64,000 nt of DNA from Sphingomonas faeni (GCF_023195535.1 NZ_JALPNF010000007.1:121232-185231), one strand, 5' to 3'; positions 27,731 to 37,970 are shown, counted from the stretch's first letter. The notes: a model not told the origin generated them from the sequence alone. Made by a program: numbers and translations.

Positions 27731-27988
27731 GTGGTGGCGGGCGGTGTGATCGCAGCGCCCGCGAGCGGATTCCACGGACCCGTCAAGCGCTCGATCACGA
27801 TCGCCGGCCACCAGACGTCTATCAGTCTCGAACCCGTCTTCTGGAAGGCGCTGGAGGCAGCGGCCGTGCGCCTCGCATTGCCGCTTTCCGCGCTCGTCGC
27901 CGAGATCGACGCGATTCGCATCGTAGCGGACGATCCACCCAACCTTGCTAGCGCGTTGAGAACATGGCTTTTCGATAATTCAGGTTGA
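27731..27988 (+). CDS. Ribbon-helix-helix domain protein (RHH_4 type)
   Basis: About 85 residues. FHGPVKRSITIAGHQTSISLEPVFWKALEAAAVRLALPLSALVAEID followed by NLASALRTWLFDN matches the RHH_4 family of small proteins often found in alphaproteobacteria. The start is one of several GTG codons (27731, 27734 or 27746), seven or more bases after the cobT stop. It is a likely DNA-binding protein, though no target is known. The paired Fur-like sites of the TonB receptor begin inside its last codons. Confidence 0.75.
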   Translation: MVAGGVIAAPASGFHGPVKRSITIAGHQTSISLEPVFWKALEAAAVRLALPLSALVAEIDAIRIVADDPPNLASALRTWLFDNSG

Positions 27989-28032
27989 GAACTACTCGCA
28001 TTAGCGTTGACAGTGCGAACGACTCTCAATAG
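27985..28032. promoter_or_regulatory. Paired Fur-like operator sites
   Basis: TTGAGAACTACTCGCATTA (27985-28003) and TGCGAACGACTCTCAATAG (28014-28032) are inverted versions of one another: both read TGCGA-N5-TCTCAA on one strand. They resemble Fur boxes (GATAATGAT-type, here TGAGAAY...TCGCA) and lie 30-77 bases before the TonB receptor ATG. They suggest iron repression of the receptor cluster. Confidence 0.6.
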
Positions 28033-28061
28033 CGAGCCCCTCAGAACAAAGGGGTTTGTCC

Positions 28062-30524
28062 ATGTCGCTACCTTCGCCGCGTGCATCGTTGCCGCGTTCG
28101 TCCTCCGTGCCCGCGTTCCTTGCTCTGTCGTGTGTCGGCGCATTCGCGACCGCGCCCGCCTATGCCGCGGATGCAGACAAGGCCTCGGCACCGGTAACAG
28201 ACGCGCAGCAACGCGAAGAAATCCTCGTCAATGGCCAGCGCATCCACGACGCAGGCCCGAAGCAGGTCGCGCCGCTGGTCAACACGCCGCGGTCGGTGAT
28301 CGTCCTGCCTAAGGACGTGATCGAGCAGACCGGATCGAACAGCCTAGCGGATGCGCTGCGCACCGTTCCCGGCATAACCTTCGGCGCGGCCGAGGGTGGC
28401 AACCCGATCGGCGACCGCCCGTTCATCCGCGGCTTCGACAGCCAGGGCAGCATCTATGTCGACGGGGTCCGCGATCTCGCCTCGCAGACCCGCGAAGTGT
28501 TCGCGGTCGATTCGGTCCAGATCGTCCGCGGCTCCGACTCGACGCTCGGAGGGCGCGGCTCGGCCGGCGGCACGATCAACATCCTGTCGCGCCTGCCGCA
28601 GCTCGACAATTTCGGCACGCTCAGCGCCAGCTATGGCGAGGCCGACTATAAGCGCATCACCGGCGACGTAAACTTGAAGGTCTCGGACACCGCCGCGTTC
28701 CGGATCGAGGGGATGTGGCACGATCAGGACGTCGCCGGGCGCGATGCGATCTGGCAGAAGCGCTGGGGCATCGCACCGTCGTTCGCGATCGGGCTCGGCA
28801 CGCCGACCCGGCTAACCGCGAGCTTCTATCACATGGAGAGCGAGGAACTGCCCGACAGCGGCATCCCGTATCTCTACACGATCGCCAACCATCCCGGCAC
28901 CGGCAACGTCACGACCCAGCCTGCGCTCGGCACGGTGACGACGGCGGGCGGCCAAACCGGCTACGTCTCGCGCAAGAACTTCTACGGTTTGGCCAACCGC
29001 GATTTCCGCGATGCGACCACCAACCAGGCCACGCTCCGCGTCGAGCATGATTTCGGCGGCATCACGCTGCGCAACACCGCCCGCTACACGCACAGCACGC
29101 AGAGCTTTATCTTCACGCTGCCCGACGACAGCCAGGGCAATGTCTATGGCACCACCGCGACCAACACCGGCGCCAACCTGACGACCGGCGGTTATGTCTG
29201 GACCCGCGGCAACACGCGCTACGGCTATAGCGAGAGCATCGTCGACCAGACCGACCTGTACGGCAAATTCAACACTGGCGGGATCGAGCACAGTTTCTCG
29301 CTCGGCACCGAAATCTCGTGGGAGAAGACGCGGCGCGGTACGTTCGTGTCCGCGAACGGCTCGACGATCTCGCCGCGCTGCAACACCGCGACGATCGCGC
29401 GCTCCTATTGCACCAGCCTGTTCGATCCGGACCCGTATGCACCGTGGGTCAACTACACGAGCGACACGTCGACCACGCCGACGCCGATCGTGAAGGGCGC
29501 GCCCTCGACCGAGACGCAGAACGACGCGAATACCAAGGCGGTCTACGCGTTCGATTCGATCACGCTGATGCCGGCGCTGATCCTGAACCTCGGCGCACGT
29601 TACGACCGGTTCGAATCCACCATCACGCTGCCGGGCGCGACGCAGACCAAGGTCAACCGCGTCGACAATCTGTTCAACTGGCAGGCGGGTCTGGTGTTCA
29701 AGCCGACGTCGGAAACCAGCCTGTATGCAAGCTATGCGACCGCCGCGACGCCGCCCAACAGCCTGCTCGGCGAAGGACGTGAGGACAATGCGATCACGGC
29801 CGCGACGCTCAACCTGCTGAAGCCGCAAAAGACCAAGTCGTACGAAGTCGGCGCCAAGGCCAGCCTGTTCGGCGAGAAGCTCCAGCTCGGTGCGGCGGTA
29901 TTCCAGACCGAAATCTCCAACGCGCGCGTGCTCGACGACACCAACACCGCGTCGTTCATCGGCGAAACGCGGATCCGCGGTATCGAGTTCAACGTCAGCG
30001 GCACGATCCTGCCCGGCTGGACCGTTTTCGGCGGCTTCACGCATCTCGATCCGAAGATCATCGACGGCGGCTTCACGACGCTGACCGCCGCCGCGCTCCC
30101 CGGCCTCCAGCCGACGCGGACGATCGGCGTCGTGTCGGTCAACACCGGCAAGCAGGTCCCGCAGACCGCAAGGAACAGCTTCACCGCGACGACCAACGTC
30201 AACGTGACCAAGCGGCTGCAGATCGGCGGTACCGCGCTGTACATGGACGAGCAGATCGGTGGCTATGCGGACAACCGCACCGCGACGCAGAACGCCGCGG
30301 GCGTGGTCACCGTCAACGCCGCGACCAAGGTCCTGACGCGCAGCATTCCGGATTACTGGCGCTTCGATGCGCGCGCGAGCTACAAGCTGACCGACAATGT
30401 CGACCTCAGCGTCAACGCGCAGAACGTGACCAACAAGACCTATTTCTCGCAGACCTTCACCAGCCACTACGCCGCAATCGCCGCGGGCCGGACGATCTTC
30501 GGCACGGTGAACCTGCGGTTCTGA
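28062..30524 (+). CDS. TonB-dependent siderophore receptor (Fiu/catecholate type)
   Basis: An 820-residue outer-membrane receptor. A signal peptide (about residues 1-36, ending AYAA) is followed by a plug domain with PRSVIVLPKDVIEQTGSNSLADALRTVPGITFGAAEGGNPIGDRPFIRGFDSQGSIYVDGVRD, and a beta-barrel ending in the typical aromatic C-terminus TVNLRF. The plug sequence is closest to the Fiu/FhuE-like group for iron-catecholates. The following Sel1, PiuC and PepSY genes repeat the usual Fiu-PiuC-PepSY iron cluster. Upstream Fur-like sites support iron control. ATG at 28062 chosen; a TTG lies two codons upstream. Confidence 0.92.
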   Translation: MSLPSPRASLPRSSSVPAFLALSCVGAFATAPAYAADADKASAPVTDAQQREEILVNGQRIHDAGPKQVAPLVNTPRSVIVLPKDVIEQTGSNSLADALRTVPGITFGAAEGGNPIGDRPFIRGFDSQGSIYVDGVRDLASQTREVFAVDSVQIVRGSDSTLGGRGSAGGTINILSRLPQLDNFGTLSASYGEADYKRITGDVNLKVSDTAAFRIEGMWHDQDVAGRDAIWQKRWGIAPSFAIGLGTPTRLTASFYHMESEELPDSGIPYLYTIANHPGTGNVTTQPALGTVTTAGGQTGYVSRKNFYGLANRDFRDATTNQATLRVEHDFGGITLRNTARYTHSTQSFIFTLPDDSQGNVYGTTATNTGANLTTGGYVWTRGNTRYGYSESIVDQTDLYGKFNTGGIEHSFSLGTEISWEKTRRGTFVSANGSTISPRCNTATIARSYCTSLFDPDPYAPWVNYTSDTSTTPTPIVKGAPSTETQNDANTKAVYAFDSITLMPALILNLGARYDRFESTITLPGATQTKVNRVDNLFNWQAGLVFKPTSETSLYASYATAATPPNSLLGEGREDNAITAATLNLLKPQKTKSYEVGAKASLFGEKLQLGAAVFQTEISNARVLDDTNTASFIGETRIRGIEFNVSGTILPGWTVFGGFTHLDPKIIDGGFTTLTAAALPGLQPTRTIGVVSVNTGKQVPQTARNSFTATTNVNVTKRLQIGGTALYMDEQIGGYADNRTATQNAAGVVTVNAATKVLTRSIPDYWRFDARASYKLTDNVDLSVNAQNVTNKTYFSQTFTSHYAAIAAGRTIFGTVNLRF

Positions 30525-30528
30525 GGAC

Positions 30529-31275
30529 ATGACGGCGATCGATACGCTCACGCCCGACGCGATCGCCGCGCGCCTCTCCGGAAGTCCGGAGGAGCGCGCG
30601 GCGTTCGTGCGCGAGGCGGCGGACACGGGCGTGGCCGAGGCACAGGCGGTGTACGGGCAGATGCTGCTCGACGGGGTTGGCGTCGTCGCCGACCCGGCCG
30701 CAGCGGTCGGTTGGTTCACGAAGGCGGCGGCGCAACATCATGTGATGGCGCTCAACATGGTCGGGCGTTGCTACGATCTCGGTTGGGGCACGCGTGTCGA
30801 CAAGACGCGCGCGGCCGAATGCTACCGGATCGCGGCGGATCGCGGGCTCGACTGGGCGATGTATAATTACGCGACGTTGCTTGCGCTGGGCGACGGCGTC
30901 GCCGAGGACAAGCCGGCGGCGCTGGCGTTGCTGGAGAAGGTTGCCGTAATGGACTCGGGGCTCGCCAGCGCGAAGGCGATCAACTTCGTCGGTAGTTTTG
31001 CAGAAGACGGTTGGGCTTGCGAGCGCGACTTGGCGCGTGCCGCGGCATGCTATGCGCGTGCGGCGGAAGGCGGCGACTTCCGCGGCTGCTTCAATCACGC
31101 GCGGATGCTCGGAGCGGCGGGGGAGATCGAGATGGCACTTGATTGGCTGAGACAGGCAGGCGCACGCGGGAACGCGGCGTTCCTCGCCAAGGCCGAAACG
31201 TGGCTGGCGGCGAGCGACATCCCGGCGTTCCGGACGTCCGGCGTGGCGGCATTGCGCGAGGGGGCAGCATGCTGA
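30529..31275 (+). CDS. Sel1-repeat (TPR-like) protein
   Basis: A 248-residue soluble protein built of about five Sel1-like repeats ([93 protein letters not shown] and so on). No signal peptide. It starts four bases after the receptor stop with GAGGA as ribosome site, and its end overlaps the start of the hydroxylase gene, so it is part of the iron operon. Genes of this type between fiu and piuC are common; function unknown. Confidence 0.88.
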   Translation: MTAIDTLTPDAIAARLSGSPEERAAFVREAADTGVAEAQAVYGQMLLDGVGVVADPAAAVGWFTKAAAQHHVMALNMVGRCYDLGWGTRVDKTRAAECYRIAADRGLDWAMYNYATLLALGDGVAEDKPAALALLEKVAVMDSGLASAKAINFVGSFAEDGWACERDLARAAACYARAAEGGDFRGCFNHARMLGAAGEIEMALDWLRQAGARGNAAFLAKAETWLAASDIPAFRTSGVAALREGAAC

Positions 31276-31952
31276 TTGCCATTCCCGACGTGCTCGATCC
31301 AGCCGAGGTCAGACGCGTCCGAGCGCTGATCGATGCGGCCGAATGGATCGATGGCAACGCGACCTCGGGGCCGCAATCGGCACTCGCCAAGCGCAACGAG
31401 CAACTGCCCGAGGACTCTGCGGCCGCGCGCGAGGCCGGAAGCATCATCCTCGACGGACTCGGCCGCTCCGCGCTGTTCGTCGCCGCCGCGCTGCCGCTGA
31501 AAGTCTTCCCGCCGCTGTTCAACCGCTATGCCGGCGGCCAGGATTTCGGGCTGCACGTCGACACTGCCATCCGCATCAAGCGCGGCTCCGACTTCCGCAT
31601 CCGCAGCGACCTGTCGGCGACGCTCTTCCTCGCCGATCCCGAAACCTATGACGGCGGCGAACTCGTGATCGAGGATCAGTTCGGCCCGCAATCGGTCAAG
31701 CTGCCCGCCGGGCACATGGTGGTGTATCCCGCCTCCAGCCTGCACCGCGTCGCGCCGGTCACGCGGGGTGTGCGCGTCGCGTCGTTCTTCTGGTTGCAGT
31801 CGATGGTCCGCGACGACGGCGCGCGACGGATCCTGTTCGATCTCGACCAGAGCGTGCAGGCGGTCGCGGCCGCGCAAGGGCAGAGCGATCCGGCAACGGT
31901 ACGGCTGACGGGGGTGTACCACAATCTGCTGCGCCGCTGGGCGGATGTGTGA
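31269..31952 (+). CDS. Fe(II)/2-oxoglutarate hydroxylase, PiuC/YbiX (PKHD) type
   Basis: A 227-residue PKHD-type dioxygenase. The metal triad is present: FGLHVDTAI (His and Asp) and [10 protein letters not shown] (His), with the 2-oxoglutarate Arg in [22 protein letters not shown] and [20 protein letters not shown] also fit the family. PiuC-like genes accompany catecholate receptors and are iron-regulated; the substrate is not known. It overlaps the Sel1 gene by seven bases (31269-31275). Confidence 0.9.
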   Translation: MLIAIPDVLDPAEVRRVRALIDAAEWIDGNATSGPQSALAKRNEQLPEDSAAAREAGSIILDGLGRSALFVAAALPLKVFPPLFNRYAGGQDFGLHVDTAIRIKRGSDFRIRSDLSATLFLADPETYDGGELVIEDQFGPQSVKLPAGHMVVYPASSLHRVAPVTRGVRVASFFWLQSMVRDDGARRILFDLDQSVQAVAAAQGQSDPATVRLTGVYHNLLRRWADV

Positions 31953-32028
31953 GCACGCATGACGGAAAGGGGATGGATGGACTTGCGTACGTCCGCCATG
32001 CCACGCTCCACGAACGGGGGAATATTCG

Positions 32029-33138
32029 ATGCGTAAACTGGCGATGCGACGGGCCTGGTTTCAGGTCCATAAGTGGATCGGGCTGATCCTCGCGATCCTG
32101 ATCATTCCGCTGTCGCTGAGCGGCGCGGCGCTGGTGTGGCATGATGCGCTCGACCGGATCGTCGATCCGAGCCGCTATGCGGTGTCGGGGACGACGGTGC
32201 TCAGCCCGGACGCTTATGTCGCTGCGGCGGCGGCCCGGCTCACGCATGGCGAGCGGATCGCGCAACTGACGATGCCCGAGGATGGCGGGCCGGTGGTGAT
32301 CGCGGCAGCGGCGGCGGGAAGTGCGCCTAAGCGGCCGGGGCCACCGCAGCGGACGATGGTGTATCTCGATCCGCCGACCGCGCGCGTGCTGGAGGTTTCG
32401 CCCTCGAATGGCGGCCTCGTGCGGTTCCTGCATGTGCTCCACGGGAGCCTGCAGCTACCCGGCGTCGGGCGGTCGATCGTCGGCTGGATCGGCGTGGCGA
32501 TGATGGTGTCGTGCTTTACCGGGCTGTGGTTGTGGTGGCCGACGATCGGCAAATGGACGCGCGGGCTGCGGTATCGGCGGCATCGTAACGTCGATACCAA
32601 CCTTCATCACCTGTTCGGCTTCTGGATCGCGCTGCCGCTGTTCGTGCTGTCGCTGACGGGCGCGTGGATCTCGTTTCCGCAGTTCTTCGGCAAGCTCACC
32701 GGCGAGGCTTCGCGGCCGAGAGGCGGGCCAGATCGCGGGGCGATGATGCGTGCGAAGCCGCTGGCGAAGCCCGCACAGCCGCTCGACGTGGCGATCGGCA
32801 AGGCGCGGGCGCTGGCCGGTGGCGCACCCTTGCGGAGTGTTGCGTGGCCGACCGATCTCAGTGCGGACTGGACCGTGACGTTCGCGCGCGGGGGGACGCC
32901 GGTCGGGGTGAAGATCGCCGACGATACCGGTGGCGCGACCGCGGCGCCGGCGCGGCCTCAGGGCGGCGTGGGGCGGTGGATGCGGCGGATCCACGATGGC
33001 ACCGACATGGGGGCGCTGTGGCAGGTGATCATCTTCCTCGGCGGGATATTGCCGGCGGTACTGGCGGTGACCGGCGTGATCATGTGGTGGCGCGCGAGAG
33101 GATGGAAGGCGGAACTGGCGGCGCGTCGCGCGGCGTGA
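32029..33138 (+). CDS. PepSY-associated transmembrane protein
   Basis: A 369-residue inner-membrane protein. Four hydrophobic segments: about residues 15-38 (WIGLILAILIIPLSLSGAAL), 145-170, 195-220 and 330-350. Typical motifs: FQVHKWIGL, HVLHGSLQL, GLWLWWPTIG, HHLFGFWIALPLFVLSLTGAWISFPQFFG and a final GVIMWWRARG. PepSY_TM proteins next to siderophore receptors are thought to help iron release or reduction in the periplasm (inference). A GGGGGAA ribosome site precedes the ATG by seven bases. Last gene of the iron cluster. Confidence 0.9.
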   Translation: MRKLAMRRAWFQVHKWIGLILAILIIPLSLSGAALVWHDALDRIVDPSRYAVSGTTVLSPDAYVAAAAARLTHGERIAQLTMPEDGGPVVIAAAAAGSAPKRPGPPQRTMVYLDPPTARVLEVSPSNGGLVRFLHVLHGSLQLPGVGRSIVGWIGVAMMVSCFTGLWLWWPTIGKWTRGLRYRRHRNVDTNLHHLFGFWIALPLFVLSLTGAWISFPQFFGKLTGEASRPRGGPDRGAMMRAKPLAKPAQPLDVAIGKARALAGGAPLRSVAWPTDLSADWTVTFARGGTPVGVKIADDTGGATAAPARPQGGVGRWMRRIHDGTDMGALWQVIIFLGGILPAVLAVTGVIMWWRARGWKAELAARRAA

Positions 33139-33140
33139 GC

Positions 33141-33272
33141 TGTCCCTCGCCCCGCTGGGGAGAGGGAAGGAGGAGCTCTTGCGACGGGAGGGTGAGGGCA
33201 CGTGCTTTGGCTGGCGTGCCCTCACCCTCCCACGCTTCGCGCGGGCCCCCCTCTCCCCTGAAGGGAGAGGGT
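33141..33272. repeat. Inverted repeat element (CCCTC..GAGGG family)
   Basis: TGTCCCTCGCCCCGCTGGGG / AGAGGGAAGG at the left and CCCCTCTCCCCTGAAGGGAG at the right, with inner arms GGGAGGGTGAGGGCAC and TGCCCTCACCCTCCC. Lies between the convergent PepSY and glutamate dehydrogenase genes. Confidence 0.8.
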
Positions 33273-33278
33273 TAAGTG

Positions 33279-36200
33279 TTACCGCCCCAAGAGCACCCGC
33301 GCTTGCCCGGCGATCTGCGCTAGCATCGCCGCGTTCGGGACAGCCGCATGACGCGCGCGGTCGATGACAGCCTTGAACTGCGCGACCCGCGTAGCGTTCG
33401 CCGCCAGCCAAGCCTCGACCGCACCCTGCGGATCCTGTGCCCCACGCCGCGCGAGGAACTCGAGCCGCAACTGCTGGAAATCGCGCGCGAGACCGGCGAT
33501 GAGCAGGCGCTCCCACGGATCGGTCGGGCTGATCCGCGCCGCATTCGCCTGCGCCCAATCCAGCCCGAGCGCCTGCCCGAGGTGCGTGAACGCGCGCGTG
33601 AGGACCGCCTCGTCGAGCGTCATCCGCTCGCCGAGATCGGCGAGACCAACCGCGCCGTCCATCTCGAACAGGCGGACTACCTTGCGCACTAGGTCACCCG
33701 GCGCACCAACCGCTTCAAGCTGGCTGGCGATACGGCTGCTCTGCGCACTCGCCTCTTCGAGCAGCAACGCTGCGGTCTGGCTGTCGAGCTGGGTGATGCC
33801 CTTCGCCAGCCGTGCGAGCACGTCGCCCGGTGCCGTTCCCGGCGCCGATACGCGCAACAGATCGGCGATCTGCGAGCGCGTCGCGACCGCCACCTCGTCG
33901 AACAACGCGATCCGCGCCGCCTCCGGCATAACGGCCGTCTCGATCTCCGCCCACAGCGCCGGCAGGTCGAACAGGCGTTCGGCGACGACGAACATCGCCG
34001 CGATATCGCCCATCGCCGCACCTTCCTCTTCCGCCAGCTCGAACGGGTAGAGGATGCCCAGTCGGTTGACGATCCGGTTGGCGAGCTTGGTCGCGACGAT
34101 CTCGGGCCGCAGCCGGTGCTCGTCGATCGCGGTCGCAAAGCGCTCGCGCATCGCCGCGGGGAAGGCGGCGTGCAGGTCGGGCTTGAGCGCGTCGTCCTTG
34201 GCGATATCGCCATGCTCGATCGCGTCCTGCAACCCGAGCTTGGCGGTCGCCAGCAGCACGGCGAGCTCGGGGCGGGTCAGCCCCAGACCATCCTGGCCGC
34301 GACGGAGCAGGATATCGTTCGACGCCAGCCCCTCGACTGCCCGATCGAGCCGGCCCGCGCCCTCGAATATCTCGATCACGCGGACATAGCTCGGCACCGC
34401 GACCGCGCCGTCGGCCTCTGCGATCGACAGCGCCAGCGTCTGGAGGCGGTTGTCCTCCAGCACCAGATGCGCGACGTCGTCGGTCATGCTCGCGAGCAGC
34501 GTGTTGCGGTCCTCGTACCCCAGGCGCCCTTCGATCATCTCGCGGTTGAGCGCGATCTTGATGTTGACCTCGTTATCCGAGCAGTCGACGCCCGCCGAAT
34601 TGTCGATGAAGTCCGTGTTGATCCGCCCGCCGCGCGCGGAGAACGCGATCCGCGCCGCCTGCGTGACGCCGAGGTTCGCGCCTTCGCCGATCGCGATCAC
34701 GCGTAGGTCCTCGGCGTTGACGCGCAGGCGGTCGTTGGCGGGATCGCCGACCGCGACGTTCGCTTCCGATGCGGCCTTCACATAGGTGCCGATGCCGCCG
34801 AACCAGAGGAGGTCGGCCGGCGCCTTGAGGATCGCAGAGATCAGCGCGCCGGGCTCCATTTCGCTCGCGGTTATGCCGAGCGCGGCCTGCACCTCCGGCG
34901 ACAGCTTCACGACCTTGTCGGTGCGCGCGAACACGCCGCCACCTTTGGAGATCAGGCTGGCGTCGTAGTCCGCCCAGCTCGACCGCGGCAGCGCGAACAT
35001 GCGGTTGCGCTCGTCCCAGCTGGTTGCCGGATCGGGATCGGGATCGAGGAAGATGTGGCGGTGGTCGAACGCCGCGATGACCTTCAGCGTCTTCGACAAC
35101 AACATGCCGTTGCCGAACACGTCGCCCGACATGTCGCCGCAGCCGACCACGGTGATGCTCTCGCTCTGCACGTCGAGGCCACGTTCGGCGAAGTGCCGCT
35201 GGACGCTGAGCCATGCGCCCTTTGCGGTGATCCCCATCGCCTTGTGATCGTAGCCGACCGAGCCACCGGAGGCGAACGCGTCGCCGAGCCAATAGCCGCG
35301 TTCGAGTGCGAGCGCGTTCGCCACGTCGCTGAACGTCGCGGTGCCCTTGTCGGCGGCGACCACGAAATATGGGTCCTCGCCGTCGAGGATCGTCACGCCA
35401 TCCGGATGCACGACCTTGCCCTCGACGATGTTGTCGGTGATCGACAGCAAAGTGCGGATGAAGATCCGGTAGCTCTCGGTGCCCTCGGCCAGCCACGCGT
35501 CGCGGTTCGACGGGGCAGGGAGCTGCTTGGGATAGAAGCCGCCCTTCGCGCCGGTCGGCACGATGACCGCATTCTTGACGCGCTGCGCCTTCATCAGCCC
35601 GAGGATCTCGGTGCGGAAATCGTCGCGACGATCGGACCAGCGCAGGCCGCCGCGTGCGACCGGACCGGCGCGCAAGTGGATGCCCTCGACGCGGGGCGAA
35701 TAGACCCACACTTCCCGCCACGGCACGGGGGCGGGGAGGCCCGGAATCAGATGGCTGTCGAGCTTGAACGCAAGCGCTTCCGACGCGGCGGACGTGAACG
35801 CGTTGGTCCGCAGCGTCGCCGCGATCAAATTGCGATACGCGCGCAGGATCCGGTCGTCGTCGATCGCGGTGACCGCGTCGAGCCCGGCCTCGATCGCCTG
35901 GTCCGCTTCGATCGCATTGCCGGGATGATCCGGGTGGTGGACCGCGGTAAAGCGCGCGATCAATGCCGCGGCGACCTTCGGCGCACGCCGCAGCGCATCG
36001 ACCACGGTGGTCAGCCCATACGGAAGCCCCGCCTGACGCAGATACCGGAACCACGCGCGGAACAGCACGATCGCCTCGGGACGCATGCCGAGTTCGACGA
36101 TCAGCCTGTTGAACGCGTCGTTCTCGGCAGCGCCTTCCAACACCGCCGCGATCGCGCCTTCGAGCACGGGGGCGTCGCTCTGCTGCGCCGCCGCGTTTGC

Positions 36201-37895
36201 CTCCAGCACGAAATCATGCACGAACGGCACGCTGTCGTCGCGCAGTCGCGTCGGCAATTCGCCGATCACGCGGAAGCCGAAATTCTCCAGCACCGGGACC
36301 GCGTCCGACAGCGGCAACGCGCCGCCTAGCTTGTAAATCTTGAGTTGGGGATCGGCACCGGCTTCCCCCGGAACGAGACGCACACCACGCGCATCCGGGT
36401 CGGCCAGCGCGGCGATCCGCTGGATATCCTCGGCGGCCTCGGCAGGCGTGCTGAGGTTGCGGTAATTCTGCGGGAACGCGGCCGCCCATTTCAGCGCAAG
36501 CCGTGCGGCGCGCGGTGGCGGCAACGTCTCGATCAAGGCGGCCTCGACGTCCGATACCCAGCCGCGCACCATCCGCTGCAACCGGAGCGCGAGCGGCGCG
36601 GCGTCGGGCATTCGTCCCTCGCCGCGCAGGTCGAGCGTGTAGCGGATCATCGCGACCTCGCCGTCCTCCAGCGCGATCGACCAGTTCAGGATGCTCGCAT
36701 TCGCCGCCTCCGCCAGCATGTCGCCGATCGCGACGCGGCGGCTGGTGGTGACGTCGTCGCGCGGTAGCCAGACGAACCCGAACAGGTGGCGACCGAGCGC
36801 CGACTGGACCAGCACGAGCGCGGGCCGCGGCCGATCCGCGAGGCTCATCGCGGTCAGCGCGAGGTCCTCCAGCGCATCGGGTGCGAACGCGATCACCAAG
36901 TCGTGCGGCAGCGCGGTGAACGCATGCGTCAGCGCCTTGCCCGCATGACCGCGCGGATCGAAGCCGAATTTGGCCTTCATCGCGGCGAGGCGCGTGCGCA
37001 ACACCGGCACGTCGCGCGGCATCGCGGCCAGCGCGGCGCTGGTCCACAGGCCGCTGTAGATCGACAGCCCGGCAACCGTCGCGCCCTCCATCACCGGCAC
37101 GACCACGAGGTCGAGCGGCACGGCGCGGTGCACCGTCGAGATCAAATTCGACTTCAGCAGCAACGGCGCGTCGTTGCCCGCCTCGAACCACTTGATCGCC
37201 AGCGCACGCGAGGCTTCGGCGAGGATCGGCACGCGGTGTTCGTTACGCGCAATACCGAGCGCCGCGCCGCTGCTGCCGTCGCGATGCCAGACCTGATGGC
37301 CGAGCAGCGTCAGGTGCCCGTCGAGGAACCACTGCAGCAATGCCGCGCCTTCGCCCTCGGGCAGCTTGGCGATATCGTCGTCGAGCGCTCCTTGCATCGC
37401 GCGCCAGTCGGTCACCGCCGCGCGGACATCGGCCAATACGGCCGTGAGGTCCTCGATCAACCCGCGACGATCACGCGCATCGGCGCGCTCCATCTCGAGA
37501 TAGATCATCGATTCGGGGCGGCCGGCGCCCTGGCCGTCCGCGTCGATCGCGTGCAGCGTGCCATCGGGTGTTCGCGTCGTCCGGACGACGGGGTGGATGA
37601 TCCGATCGACCGCTATGTCCTGCGCGCCGATCGCCGCGGCGATCGAATCGACCAGGAACGGCATGTCGTCGTTGACGATCGCGAGGCGCATCCGCCGCCG
37701 CGTGTCGTCCGCGCTGATCGGCTCGATCGCGATCGCCGGCGCACCGTCGTCGCGGTGCGCGGCGGTCGCGGCCACAAACGCCGCGGCCTGCGCGACCTCC
37801 GCTGGTCCGAAGTCCTTGAGTTCGCCTGGAAGGGCCCGTTCGGTCAACCGGCCCGCAAGGGTTTCGGTGAGCGTTTTCAACGATTGGTTCGCCAT
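33279..37895 (-). CDS. NAD-specific glutamate dehydrogenase (large, GDH-1500 class)
   Basis: A 1538-residue enzyme of the 180-kDa class converting glutamate to 2-oxoglutarate and ammonia. The N-terminal regulatory part has ACT-like segments; the catalytic core contains GPVARGGLRWSDRRDDFRTEILGLMKAQRVKNAVIVPTGAKGGF with the catalytic Lys, GGSVGYDHKAMGITAKGAW, VVGCGDMSGDVFGNGMLLS (nucleotide-binding) and NTDFIDNSAGVDCSDNEVNIKI. A helical C-terminal domain follows. The ATG at 37895 is followed by MANQSLKTL. Normal length for alphaproteobacteria. Single-gene unit. Confidence 0.95.
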   Translation of the reverse strand: MANQSLKTLTETLAGRLTERALPGELKDFGPAEVAQAAAFVAATAAHRDDGAPAIAIEPISADDTRRRMRLAIVNDDMPFLVDSIAAAIGAQDIAVDRIIHPVVRTTRTPDGTLHAIDADGQGAGRPESMIYLEMERADARDRRGLIEDLTAVLADVRAAVTDWRAMQGALDDDIAKLPEGEGAALLQWFLDGHLTLLGHQVWHRDGSSGAALGIARNEHRVPILAEASRALAIKWFEAGNDAPLLLKSNLISTVHRAVPLDLVVVPVMEGATVAGLSIYSGLWTSAALAAMPRDVPVLRTRLAAMKAKFGFDPRGHAGKALTHAFTALPHDLVIAFAPDALEDLALTAMSLADRPRPALVLVQSALGRHLFGFVWLPRDDVTTSRRVAIGDMLAEAANASILNWSIALEDGEVAMIRYTLDLRGEGRMPDAAPLALRLQRMVRGWVSDVEAALIETLPPPRAARLALKWAAAFPQNYRNLSTPAEAAEDIQRIAALADPDARGVRLVPGEAGADPQLKIYKLGGALPLSDAVPVLENFGFRVIGELPTRLRDDSVPFVHDFVLEANAAAQQSDAPVLEGAIAAVLEGAAENDAFNRLIVELGMRPEAIVLFRAWFRYLRQAGLPYGLTTVVDALRRAPKVAAALIARFTAVHHPDHPGNAIEADQAIEAGLDAVTAIDDDRILRAYRNLIAATLRTNAFTSAASEALAFKLDSHLIPGLPAPVPWREVWVYSPRVEGIHLRAGPVARGGLRWSDRRDDFRTEILGLMKAQRVKNAVIVPTGAKGGFYPKQLPAPSNRDAWLAEGTESYRIFIRTLLSITDNIVEGKVVHPDGVTILDGEDPYFVVAADKGTATFSDVANALALERGYWLGDAFASGGSVGYDHKAMGITAKGAWLSVQRHFAERGLDVQSESITVVGCGDMSGDVFGNGMLLSKTLKVIAAFDHRHIFLDPDPDPATSWDERNRMFALPRSSWADYDASLISKGGGVFARTDKVVKLSPEVQAALGITASEMEPGALISAILKAPADLLWFGGIGTYVKAASEANVAVGDPANDRLRVNAEDLRVIAIGEGANLGVTQAARIAFSARGGRINTDFIDNSAGVDCSDNEVNIKIALNREMIEGRLGYEDRNTLLASMTDDVAHLVLEDNRLQTLALSIAEADGAVAVPSYVRVIEIFEGAGRLDRAVEGLASNDILLRRGQDGLGLTRPELAVLLATAKLGLQDAIEHGDIAKDDALKPDLHAAFPAAMRERFATAIDEHRLRPEIVATKLANRIVNRLGILYPFELAEEEGAAMGDIAAMFVVAERLFDLPALWAEIETAVMPEAARIALFDEVAVATRSQIADLLRVSAPGTAPGDVLARLAKGITQLDSQTAALLLEEASAQSSRIASQLEAVGAPGDLVRKVVRLFEMDGAVGLADLGERMTLDEAVLTRAFTHLGQALGLDWAQANAARISPTDPWERLLIAGLARDFQQLRLEFLARRGAQDPQGAVEAWLAANATRVAQFKAVIDRARHAAVPNAAMLAQIAGQARVLLGR

Positions 37896-37970
37896 AGGTC
37901 CGGGCCTATGCGCCCGCTATTCGCCTATCTCAAGGCTTGTGGCAGGTGCGAAGAGATATGCTGCGCCGCA

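Noticed and set aside
25798..28191. Open frame of 797 codons on the minus strand
   Set aside because: Antisense to cobT and the RHH gene, low-complexity hydrophobic/Arg-rich translation, no motifs.
28812..30719. Open frame of 635 codons on the minus strand
   Set aside because: Antisense to the TonB receptor, which has clear plug and barrel signatures.
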